Of a DNA stretch of 64,000 nucleotides, positions 46,155 through 56,783 are shown in pieces (position 1 is the stretch's first letter; the number at the start of each line of letters is the position of its first letter). Where the stretch lies: assembly GCA_025200525.1 (NCBI GenBank), contig CM045767.1, forward strand, positions 9,283,273 to 9,347,272, given 5' to 3'. Origin of the DNA: Camellia lanceoleosa. Taxonomy: Eukaryota; Streptophyta; Magnoliopsida; Ericales; Theaceae. The notes beneath the pieces were generated by a model. The model ran no database searches. It was not told where the DNA came from and saw nothing but the letters and a program-made list of their open reading frames with translations. Made by a program: the position numbers and the translations under genes.

Positions 46155-48148
46155 CTCTTCCTCAACTAGAAAAAGGCTTCCGTAAGTCCTTTTTCCCCAG
46201 CAAGGGTTTGAAGAAGTTATTGGATTTGCCAATCCACAAGCGCAGAGCCCCTTTGGTGCTCAATTTCATCCCAACCTACAAATCAGTACTCCCTGACGTC
46301 CCAAAGAGGAAGAAAAGCCAATCTCCCCCTTTTGCCACAACTCCTCAAGCTGCCTACACATCTCGGCCAGATCAAGGATTGACCTCTGATCCAGCAGAGC
46401 AGCCGTCAACCTCGGCTCCATATCTGATCCCATCATCTCAACGCCAACACCGGCGACGAATTGTTTTTGCTGCCGAGATGGGCCACCAGAAAACAGTTGC
46501 TAAAGATCTCTTGGCTAATATTCCATCCACTGTAGACCCCCAACCAGCGCAGTCCCAGCCTCCACCAAAATCAAAGCCAAAAAGAATAAAGAAGGCTCAG
46601 CCAAAGGCAATGGTGACTCAGATAGATACTGATGACACCTTGCCAATTTCCAAATTGGCTTTGAGCGAGAAAACCCCTACTGCTGCTGAGAAAAGGCCTG
46701 CCGAGGCCCAACCATCCGAATCCACTCGGTCTAAGAGGCCGAGGTCCGAATCTGCAACAGCTTCGGGCTCCATGAAATGTGACTCCCCCTAGGCCCCCCA
46801 AATCACTCTGGAGGACAAGCCAGTTAGAGCTGGCGATAGTGCCGACGGCGTTAAGGTCAGCGTTGCTCTTAGCACAGCTTTGCTCTTTCCTGGAGATCTC
46901 GATTGAAACGCCGAGATGAGCGAGTATGAAAACTTTGCTCTGATGCTCCAGCGTTCTGTTTAAGTAAGTCTTCACATTTGGTATCTTTCTTTCTTTTTTT
47001 ATACTTTAGAAAATTTTCTAATAATGTCTGCTCTGTCCATTTTTCTTCAGGCAATCCAGCACGCCCACTCCTTCTCAATGCAATCTTTTGAGACAAGGAA
47101 GGCGTTGGCCGACAAGACTAGGGAGGTTACTAGTCTGCAGAAGACCAATAAAAACTTGCAATAAAAAATGAAGACTTTGGCAGACCAGGCCGAGGTTGCT
47201 GTCAAAGCCAAAGACAATGCCAAAGAGAAAGCGAATGCCGTTGAGGCCATAAACAAGGTCCTTGAGGCCTAAAAGAAAGAGGCTGAAGATAAGACAGCCA
47301 AGGCCCAAAAGGAACTCCAAGAGACCTTGGCCACCAAAGACGCTGAGCTCAAGGCTGCTGATGAGAAGGGATACAATGAGGGGGTGGCCAATGTCACGGC
47401 AGACTACGAGAAACAGGTGAAGCAGGCATGCAACAAGGGTTTCACCCTTGGTTGGATGACTTTACTGAAAAAGCTCGAAATCCCCGAGGACTTCCCCCTC
47501 AGGAACACTGACGTCCTTGCCCTGCCATTCCCTCTAACTCTAAGCCAATTTGACGACGATTTTGAGTCTGAGGAGGAAGCTTTGGTGAGGAAGTCAAAGG
47601 AAGCTGTTGGGGCCAAGTCTCCTACTCCAAATGAGCAAGTCCTGGACTTGACTCAAGATGAGGAGGGTGAGGAGGTTCCCGAGGATGCTACTCATGAGAA
47701 GGCATCATCGGACGTGCCTCTCGCCGACAAGAGCCTCATCAAACCCTTCAAGAAATAGATGCCGAGCTCGCGGCTGAGAAGGCTGCCGAGATATCCTCCT
47801 AGCAGTCTTCTAAACTTTAAACCCAACCATCTGGTGTTGCCGAAGAGTCTTAATTTTGATGTCCTTTTCTTTTGTATTTTGTACTTTTGTTTTTCTTCTT
47901 TTTGGAACAATTGTAAGCTTTGGCCGACATGTCATCTTTTGAATGTTAATATAATTTCCTTTCCTGAATGCTTGTATCTTTGTCTTCTCTTTACTGCTCT
48001 TGTATGATTCCATACTTAGAATATTTTGCATATCTTCAATGCACAGTTTAACTGTGTAATTTTCCCGGGGTGAAATACCTCGGCTATACCCACTAACAGT
48101 TTACATCGGCAAGTACATAAGTACTTAGTTTAATACAACCTTAGCCTT

Positions 48149-48555
48149 AACTTGTAATTTTTTTTACAAATTTCAACAAGTGTTAGACATAACCTTAGTT
48201 TAACTTCAACTTGTAAATTTTTCACAAATTTTAAGAAGTGTTAAACATGATCTCGGTCTAACTTTAACTTGTAAATTTTTCTCAAATTTCAACAAGTGTT
48301 AAACATGATCTCGGTCTAACTTTAACTTGTAAATTTTTCACAAATTTCAACAAGTGTTAGACATAACTTTAGTTTAACTTCAACTTGTAAATTGTTCTCA
48401 AATTTCAACAAGTGTTAAACACGATCTCGGTCTAACTTCAACTTGTAAATTTTTCTTAAATTTCAACAAGTGTTAGACATAACCTTAGTTTAACTTCAAC
48501 TTGTAAATTTTTCTCAAATTTCAACAAGTGTTAAACTAATTTTAGCTTGTATATT
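48149..48555. repeat. 58-bp tandem array in the Tat element
   Basis: Seven copies of a unit with AACTTGTAAATTTTTCTCAA, ATTTCAACAAGTGTTA and alternating GATCTCGGTCTAACTT / AACCTTAGTTTAACTT; starts at 48149, 48208, 48266, 48324, 48382, 48440 and 48498. Such arrays between pol and the 3' LTR are known in Tat/Ogre-type elements. Confidence 0.85.
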
Positions 48556-48734
48556 CTATCTTTCTAGGAACCATTTTCCAACTCTTTGCCCCCTAATGTG
48601 AACTTAAGTTGCATTTGGGTTCTCATTATGCGTGTATTTTAGAAACCTCGTCAAGTATCTTTATCAATCATAAGTGTAGAAAAATCAAGCTAAAAATTTA
48701 TTTATTACTTCGGCAAATAACAAAAAACAAAAAA

Positions 48735-50630
48735 AATGTAATGACAGAAAAATTTCAGATTGCAAGTATTCTAGGGCCTTGGCAACTCTTTGCCTTCGTT
48801 ATCTTCAAGCCGATATGCCCCATTGCCCAACACTGAGATGATTCTATAGGGTCCCTCCCAATTTGGGCCAAGCTTGCCCTCTCTAGGATCCTTCTTGTTG
48901 CCGACGACCTTTCTCAAGACAAAGTCACCGATTTGAAACTCCCTTGGGTTGACCTTCTTATTATAGGCCCTGGCAAGCTGCCAGTTGAATGGCAGCCTTC
49001 TCCCTTCTTTCTTCTAGCAGATCTAGATCTCGTGCTAATAATACATCATTAGTCCCATTCTTTACTCCCTGAGTTCTGATCTTTGGGATGCCGACTTCTA
49101 GAGGAATGACTGCTTCTGTGCCATAAGCCGTGGCAAATGGGGATTCCCCAGTTGATCTTTTCGGCGTAGTCCGATATGCCCAGAGTACACTTGGCAGTTC
49201 ATCCACCCATTTTCCCTTTGCTACTTGCAGTCTCTTCTTAATCCCATCCAAGATGACTTTGTTGGATGCTTCTGTTTGTCCATTGCTTTGAGGAAAACTC
49301 GGGGTGAAAAAATAGTTCTTGATTTTGAATTTTGCACAGAAGCTCTTGATTAGCTTACTATAAAACTGTGTTCCATTGTTGGCAACTATTGCTCTTGGAA
49401 TCTCAAATCTAGTGATGATGTTTTTCTATATGAAGTTCTTCACGTCGACGTCTTGAATCTTGGTAACGGGTTCAGCTTCTATCCATTTGGTGAAGTAATC
49501 TGTTGCTACCAGCAGGTACTTCCTTTGCCCAGTTACTTGGGGCAGTTTTCCAACAAGGTCCATGCCCCATTGGGCAAACGGCCAAGGACTGGATACTGGG
49601 TTCAGGTCTGTTGCTGGTTGGTGTATCAATGGTGCAAATCTTTGGCACTTTTCACACTTCTTGACATAGGCTTCTGCATCTTTCTGCATGTAAGGCCACC
49701 AATACCCTTGGGTAATGGCCTTATGAGCAAGTGATCTGCCCCCAGCGTGGCTTCCACATACTCCTTCATGTATTTCATACAAAAAATCTTCCACTTGTGA
49801 AGAATGTACATACCTTAGAGGGGGCTAGTAAAGGATCTTCTGTAGAGATGTCCCTTTGCTGTCAGATTGAATCTTACCAACTTCAATTTGATCTTGTGTG
49901 CCTCTTTGTGGTTATTTGGCAGTTTTCCTTCTTTCAAGAATGCTATTATTACATCTATCCAGCTTGGTCCCATGTCCACACGCATTGCTTCACGTTCTGT
50001 GGTCAGTGGTTCGATGCTCGAGTTTGATAAGTAGTCAACCATTATCGTCCTTGCCTTCCCAGGTTGTATTGCACTAGCCAGGTTGGCCAGGGCATCGGCG
50101 TGACTGTTATCATATCGGCTAACCTACTGTAGTCGGCAATTCTGAAACAAGGCCACCAATCTGCCTACTTTCTTTGCGTATGTCGACATACGTTCATCTT
50201 GGGTTGCGAACTCGCCTGTTGTCTGGTTGACTATAAACTGAGAGTCACAAAAAACTATCACCTCATCTGTTTCTACTACTACTGCCAGTTTCAGTCCTGC
50301 AATCAGTGCTTCATACTTTGCTTCATTGTTTGAGGCCTTGAACCCAAAATGAATGGAATGCTCTAGTATCTGTCTATCTAGGGATACCAGTACTACTCCT
50401 GCCCCCGCTCTTTGTCGGTTTGAACTTCCGTCAACAAACAGTCGAAAGGAGTCGCCAATGTAAATACTGCAGGGCCTGAGTTTTTCTTCCTTCGGCTGGG
50501 CTCCTTTTTGCTCGCTTGTACATCGTACACCTCGGCTCGACGAAGCCCGAGGTACGATGGCTTCTGGAGTGAACTCGGCTACAAAGTCGGCCAAGACTTG
50601 GCCTTTGATTGCTGTTCTGGGTCTGTATTT
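48735..50630 (-). pseudogene. Ty3/gypsy pol remnant: RNase H and integrase
   Basis: From 50630 leftwards: AIKGQVLADFVAEF, then RNase H with acidic residues in LFVDGSSN, NNEAKYEALI and VFCDSQF (50594-50124); a gap with stops; the integrase H2C2 zinc finger (HEGVCGSH ... CEKCQRF, about 49775-49660) and the core. Core aspartate in WGMDLVGKLP is present; the second, normally in DNGTQF, reads NNGTQF (about 49375); glutamate in GQTEASNK is present. Then VDELPSVLWAYRTTPKRSTG and a C-terminal part with FVLRKVVGNKKDPREGKLGP. Stops occur at 49425, 48960 and in place of tryptophan near 48790, with a frameshift at about 48965. Family role: replication and integration; inactive here. Confidence 0.85.
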
Positions 50631-50678
50631 AGTTATGATATTATTTTAATTATAACTCATGAGATTTTTGGGTATGTC

Positions 50679-51363
50679 TAGGGATGTAAGAAAAATCGAA
50701 AAAATTGACCAAACCGATTGAACCGGACCAAACCGGCTATATATATTTGGTCTGTTTTTTTAATAAGAATCAGTTTGTGCAGTTTTTAAATTTGAATTTT
50801 TTTGGTTTTTGGTTCGGTATCGGTTTAAGCACCTTGTGCACCGATCTAAACTGAAATCGATCGCTTCAACATATATTGTATTTATAATATATATAATCTA
50901 AGAATCTAATGATATTAATAAGTATAATAAATTATTAACCTTAATTAATTAACCTTATCATCTTTATAACCTAAGTTTGTAAACTTTTATTATATATAAT
51001 CTTAACTCTAACTCATTATTCTTGAAACCTTAGTATTTTTAAACTTTATTTTTTTTATTTTTTTTATTTAGGAATTAAAAAAAAATGTATTAAATGGATG
51101 GATTGGATATGTTTGAAATGGTAGACAAATAACTAATTTAATATTTTTATATAGATTAATGATTATATTTAAAAATGGCTTAAGTTTGAAAAATTCTAAA
51201 CCGATTAAACCACACCAAACCGAACTGTTTCAATTGTTTTGGTTTGGTGCGGTTTGATATGAGAAGCGGTCTATATTGGTGTTCAAAATAATAAAACCGA
51301 CATTATCGGTTTGGTGTAATTTTTTACCTATATACCAACTGTACCGAACCGATTACATCCCTA
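50679..51363. mobile_element. Non-autonomous hAT element
   Basis: Begins TAGGGATGTAAG, ends GATTACATCCCTA; flanks GGTATGTC and AGTATGTC (50671-50678, 51364-51371), an 8-bp duplication with one mismatch. Rich in AACCGAACCG words like 5066-5786 and 56175-56714. Confidence 0.82.
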
Positions 51364-51601
51364 AGTATGTCTAATGTAATATTTGATTATAATTTTTTTT
51401 TATGACTCAAAAAATATAAAATTATATTATTTTTTTCATTATGAGATGCACACAGTCTTTCTGTATCTAAAAAAAAAAAAACAGAGTTGTTCCCATGTAT
51501 ATCTGTTAGACGGATTTGGAAAATTAATTAAATTGAATTTTCCATTCTTCGGTGGAAATCAGAATAAGTTTCCATAGTGGTATATATATACTAGCGTATG
51601 C

Positions 51602-51619
51602 CCGTGCCTGAAGGCACGG
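51602..51619 (-). other. Helitron 3'-terminal hairpin
   Basis: Perfect 8-bp stem with a two-base loop near the CTAG end, required in this family for termination of transposition. Confidence 0.75.
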
Positions 51620-53874
51620 TGTAAATAATGTTAGGATTATAATATAATTGTAATGGGACAAAGTTCAAATATGGGACAAAGTTAAAATAATTTAGACGGT
51701 CATATTCAAATAATTTGAACAAATATGTATATGAAGATGCAAAAAAAATTCGCTTATGATGTTAAAATCTCAATAACTCATAACTTTACGCTTGTTTTTC
51801 TATTTTAGACAATTGTTTTTATTCTAATTATTTATTTATTTATTTTTGGTTTCCTGATAGAGAACATGTTTAAAATGAAATTCAGTACATATTGCTCATC
51901 CAAATAAGTAATAACCTTGCATGAGTGCAGGCTCAATTGAACCCTAGATAACACAGATCAAACTATCCATATGGAATGCTTCAACATATGGCCTTAATCA
52001 ATGAGATGACATAGTAATAATATGACCCATTTCAAACATAAGATACTGGAAGAGCATTTCAAATTTATCAATCAACGTGTTATCAATTTGACTATATTAT
52101 CAACTGACATTGAACATAGCTAATTGAAGACCACATGGCAATTTGACAATATGTGCATACAACATACACTCAGTTTCAAAAACTAACGAGAACAGGACCA
52201 TATCCTTTTTATGCCCCACAAACAACAAGTATTCATCGAATCGCTTTTGACAATGTTGTCATGACAACCGGCTAACGTACAATAATTCAAACCAACATGA
52301 TCAAATTCAAGAAAGAAATTATAGAAGACATCAATGCCATTCATATCAGAAAGTTAAGACTCAACCACAATGTGTTTTCATAATTGTCCGTTGGGAAATA
52401 AATTTTTTAGGCATTTTTCAAAATTTAGATACGGTTATCCATATTTCAGAAATACAGAAAAGTCTGTTCCACTACAAGTATCTTCGGTTAAGGTTTCAAA
52501 TTCTATAGCAATAACTTCAAGACCAGTTCAAACTACAAAGAACAAAAGAGGAAGACAAACATACCGGCCAGAAAGAACCCGATCCATGTCCTCAGAGCTC
52601 GCTAGGAATCGACAGCCACGCATAAACTTTTCATTTTGAAATGAATCCTTATTTCCTTAAATTCCAAACACATTCAATTCAACATTCCTGTCATCCCCCT
52701 AAAGCTAACCATCAATGACTGTCGTATCATTAATTACCCGTACGCAATAGAAAAGGTGATGAAAGTATTTTTTAGTAAGTCAAGTAAATAGTCTTAGTAG
52801 AAATTAACACTTGACATAAGAAGAGAAGGCTACTTGGTAAAAAAGAGAAGAAAATTCATGAATAATAGTATAAATTGATAGGATAGATATGTGCAAAATA
52901 ATGTGATATCAGACATTTTTATATTAAGAAGCAATTTGATACTTTTTTGTCTAAAGCATCAAGTTGCTTTAAAAAATAAAAAATATTTTGTCTATTTTTA
53001 CCCATTACTTTATCAGTTGCATTGAACCATAGATCATGCCACTATGCCACATACATTAGTATCGGTCAATTGACATCCCTAAATCTTGAAAAATCACTAA
53101 TATATATATCTATATATACTTCATGCGAACAGGTAAATGGGAATAAAATAAACAAATTAAGTAGATAGCTCAGAGTGTATGTGTGCATGCGCATGTCTAT
53201 GGAAAGCACTAAGGAACTCAAGTTGAGTGATATTCTCGATATATTTATTACGGAAAGAGCATGAAATTCATTTTCTATGAAGTGATGACTACACACCCAT
53301 AAATAATTTATTCCCCAAAGCATTTTAAGTAAGGTATACAATTTGAAGTTTCATCAGAAACTGCAAAAAGAAAAATAGCAAATAAATAAATGTAGTATAA
53401 TAACAATAATAATATTGGGGAAAAAAATCAAATACACTATCTAAATCGTAGTAACTAATTAATCCCTGTTAGTTTTCTAAACCGTCCCTTAACCTTAAAT
53501 TTGGACATGCATGGAAATTTCGGACTCCAATTATATTAGTTAATCCATCCAAATTTTCCAAGCAATAGCTGACTAAGATAATATTTTTGTTAGAGAAGAA
53601 ACCAAAAGCTGATAGCATCATGCATTAAAGTGACATAAGGTTATCAAATTATTACGATACATTAGGAAAATCACTCGATGTGCAATCAAAGCTTCACAGA
53701 ATATCCTAACTGCTTTTCAAAAAGTTATTAGGATAGGACATAGATAGCATGTTAGCATTTTCTTCAAATTGTCTGATCATGATTGCTTTGTCATTAAATA
53801 CCCAAACGAACAATTTTTTCAGTTATTCATGAAGAGAGAGAGAGAGAGAGAAGTAGATTCACAGAAAAACTTAC

Positions 53875-54011
53875 ACTCTCCACGCTGATCTTTTACTACA
53901 AAGGCTTCACTTCTTGCTTCTCTAATTTGTACATCAGTGGAAATGCTTTGAACAGTTCTCGCTCCCAATCTAAACTTTCTGCCTCTTATCCAGCTTGAGT
54001 TATCCGTAAAG
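53875..54011 (-). pseudogene. Captured exon of a CBP60-type calmodulin-binding protein gene
   Basis: The 137-bp minus-strand exon encodes [18 protein letters not shown], then [19 protein letters not shown], the conserved central segment of the plant CBP60 family (calmodulin-binding transcription regulators of immunity). It lies between an intact acceptor (GATGTCAG) and donor (GTAAGT). No other CBP60 exon was seen, so this is a fragment inside the Helitron, not a working gene. The frame is open across the exon. Confidence 0.8.
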
Positions 54012-54589
54012 CTGACATCAGCAAATTGATAGGAAAAAAATATCTTACGAAATGCCATCGAAATTTTAAACACAAAGATTTATACATAATAAAGATAGCT
54101 ATTGCTTAAAACAGAGTTCGTGATCATTAATTCATCACTCCTTGGGGTTATAGCTAAAATTCAAATCAACCATAAATGAAGTCTTCCTTGCTTGGCAGTT
54201 TCATCCAAACATTGGAGCCAATGGAGACCAAAGTTATCATGTTCATACTCATTCAGAAACTGATTAAAGATGCAATCTGTTCTTGAATGGGATTAAAGTA
54301 AAATTGAATCAGTTTCTACAGATTGATTCACTTAAATGGGATTAATCAATCAATCTACAGAAACTGATGATCATCACATTAAACAGCAGAAACTCATTTA
54401 ATCAGATTGCAGATTGATCATCAGTTTATGATTTAATCAGTTTCTACAATCTGATCCCATTTAAACTGATTAAAGTGAACATTTGTAAACTGGTACAAAA
54501 AGGGAATTTTGAATCAGAAACGTTATGAAGAGGAGAAACAGAATTCAAAACTCGAATCCCTCCGAATGTGAAATACAACAGGAAGGGAC

Positions 54590-55690
54590 CAAAATTACCT
54601 TGCGAAGGGAACAACCAAAGGTGGGAGAGAGGGAACCTTGCGAGTGGTGATGATGAGCAGCGGCACAATCTGATCGCAAGAACAAACTGATTAAACTGAG
54701 AGAGGGAGGAGGACAGGAATACCTTGGGCAAATTGAAACGTAAAATAAAAAAAAGTGTAGATATAAAACAAAGTAAAAGAAGATGAAGACAAAGATAGAT
54801 GGACCAATTCCAAAAATAGTGCTGAAAACTGATTTTAGATACAATTTGTTCTTGAATGGATCTGTTCTCGAATGGGATTAAAGTAAAATATGATTAGATA
54901 CAATTTGTTCTTGAATGGATCTGTTTAGATACAATCTGTTCTTCACTGCAATTACTCTAGCCCACCATGTGCATGTACATGTATTGACTGATTGTAATAG
55001 AAATCCAAACAGTAGACTAAACAAACCCATTTCCCTATCCCCAGTAGAAATCCAAATAGTAGAAATCCAAACAGTTTCTGCAGATTGTAATAGAAATCCA
55101 AACAGTAGTTACCCTCATAACAACATAAAAAAATAATAAAACAAACCCATTTCATAACCAAATTCAACAGAAAATATGATTTAATCTAGGTCTTTTCTGA
55201 ATTTGGCTCGACTATTTTTATTTTTATTTATTTTTCCCCTGAATCTACATGAGGTTGAGCCATCTATGGGTACGACAATGGAATCTGGTGTTTACAGCAA
55301 GTGGAGTTTGTAGCAGCTAATCTGTTCCTATTTAATCTGTTCTTGATCATTCAGAATTTTGGAGCAGATAATTGTCAAAACTCGAAGAAGAGAAAAACCC
55401 TAAAGCAGAGAGAGACCAAAATTACCTTGCGAAGGAAACAACCAAGGGTGGAAGAGAGGGAACCTTGCGAGTGGTGATGATGAGCAGCGGAGCAATCTGA
55501 TCGCAAGAACAAACTGATTAAAGTGAAATTGAATCAGTTTCTACAAATCAGTTTCTACAATCTGATCCCATTTAATCTGTTCTACAATCTGTTCTTGATC
55601 ATTCAAAAAATACAACAGAGAGAGGGAGGAGGACGGGAATACCTTGCGGGTGGTGATAAAGAGGAGCGTCGCAAGAACAAACTGATGAGA
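54590..55690. repeat. Internal duplication in the Helitron
   Basis: AAATTACCTTGCGAAGG, AGAGAGGGAACCTTGCGAGT and GATCGCAAGAACAAACTGAT occur at 54594-54725 and again at 55424-55520; parts recur once more at 55630-55690. Between them lie repeated TCTGTTCTTGAATGG words. Confidence 0.75.
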
Positions 55691-56174
55691 ACAGAGAAGG
55701 GAGAGGGATAAAGATAGAAGGCATGAGATACGTGTGAGAAGAGAGAGATAAAGATGGAATAGAGGGGAGACGTGGGGAATGAGGAGGCTGACTCTTTGGG
55801 CGGGAAGATATATATTTAGGATTGATATAAAATTAAGGGGGTTATTTGAGCCATCCATGTGAATATACAAATGAATCATGACCCTTGAAATGTCCTAGTA
55901 GGACAATTGTGTCTAACACATTTTCAAAATCCGTTCTGCTTTATTATATAGATATATATATATATATATATATCTGTTTGTAGTATTTATGAAATTTGTA
56001 AAATCAATATAGTGTTTTATTTGCTGAAAATCATAATAAATTCTTTGTTGATACTGGATTGGATCATATCTAGCCTATCGTTATCACTAAGGTATATCTT
56101 GAATATGATTACATTGTTGTATTTTTGTTATGTTATTGTTTAATGTTTATCCATTATAAGGATGTTGTTTTTAT

Positions 56175-56714
56175 TAGGGCTGGTCAAAAATTCGTTCAAA
56201 TAGATAATTTGGACTGAACTAGACCAAATTATACAGTTTGGTTCGGTTCTATTAAGAATTGGTTTGGTTTCGAATTAAGAAATATGAGAACCGTACAAAC
56301 GGTTCGGTTAATGGATTTTATGAAAAATCGCGGTTCGAACCGAACCGAACAAAATTTTAAAAAAAAAATATATATATATATAATATCAAATTTTATTTTT
56401 ATTAATTGGTTTTTTATAATTTTAATGATATTAGGATAGTATAGATATGTAATGTTGAGTAATGCCTTAATATTATTAGTTTTTTTTATCATGAATTAAA
56501 TATAATTAGTTTGAGTAATTATTTTGGTAATATTAACTATTTATTCTCCATGAACCAAACCGAAACCAAACTGTTTTTTCGGTTTGGTTCTGGTTCGGTT
56601 TTACAAGTGTAATGGTCTAATTTGGTTCTTAAAATCACAGAGCCGTTAGGATTGGTTCGGTTCGGTTTTTGGATTTTCTCAGAACCAAACCAATCCGGAC
56701 CGTGTACATCCCTA
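56175..56714. mobile_element. Non-autonomous hAT element
   Basis: Begins TAGGGCTGGTC, ends GTACATCCCTA, flanked by a perfect 8-bp GTTTTTAT (56167-56174, 56715-56722). Ends rich in GGTTCGGTT words as in the other two TAGGG-ended copies. Confidence 0.88.
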
Positions 56715-56783
56715 GTTTTTATCTTAAAAGAGATAACTTCATATAACAGTTTAAGAGGTAGTGCAGTGTTTGGTTGGGGATTT

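Larger units (their letters stand above)
41872..47758 (+). pseudogene. Antisense ORF of the Tat element (putative gypsy-type transposon domain), interrupted
   Basis: Starts ATGGGTATGTGGAAG at 41872; after seven codons the solo LTR 41893-45555 intervenes, and the frame resumes at 45561 (VDTPTKLEHFRREFD). The region to about 46074 has LRLPLNILFREIIHYYKL and CYTMCGLKNEKGYICYLKPR, resembling the family called putative gypsy-type transposon (Transposase_28, PF04195). A GT-AG intron is at 46075-46154 and a second at about 46965-47050. The second half is proline/lysine-rich, then a long coiled coil (47060-47400) and an acidic tail (EEEALVRKSKEA). In-frame stops at 45771, 46791, 46903, about 46962, 47161 and 47268 break it. 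It is not a host gene; its biochemical function is unknown. Confidence 0.75.
40201..50630 (-). mobile_element. 5'-truncated Tat-lineage Ty3/gypsy retrotransposon with antisense ORF
   Basis: Minus-strand order is RNase H, integrase (50630-48735), a 58-bp tandem array (48555-48149), a spliced ORF on the opposite strand (41872-47758), and an LTR (about 41097-40201). Plant Tat-lineage gypsy elements are known to carry additional ORFs, including antisense ones, between pol and the 3' LTR, and this order matches. Gag, protease and reverse transcriptase are missing: similarity stops within the segment before RNase H at about 50630. A 3.66-kb solo LTR is nested inside. All coding parts carry stops or shifts, so the element is dead. 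Confidence 0.82.
51591..55952 (-). mobile_element. Helitron, non-autonomous, 4.36 kb
   Basis: On the minus strand it begins TCTATATAATAAAGCAGAAC (5' TC) and ends in CTAG; the last 30 bases hold a GC-rich hairpin (CCGTGCCT-GA-AGGCACGG, + strand 51602-51619), seven bases before the CTAG. The base before the element is A and the one after is T, so it sits between A and T with no target duplication, as Helitrons do. No Rep/helicase is encoded. It carries a captured CBP60 exon and an internal duplication. Confidence 0.85.

Noticed and set aside
46571..47320. Minus-strand open frames opposite the antisense ORF
   Set aside because: Shadows of the plus-strand coding sequence; leucine/serine-rich and without domain motifs.
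48149..48555. Regular 58-bp repeats considered as a CRISPR-like array
   Set aside because: The units are contiguous with no unique spacers, and the context is a plant retrotransposon.
52370..52639. 89-codon plus-strand frame in the Helitron
   Set aside because: Basic, serine-rich, not recognisable; could be a captured exon, but no splice signals or homologue support it.
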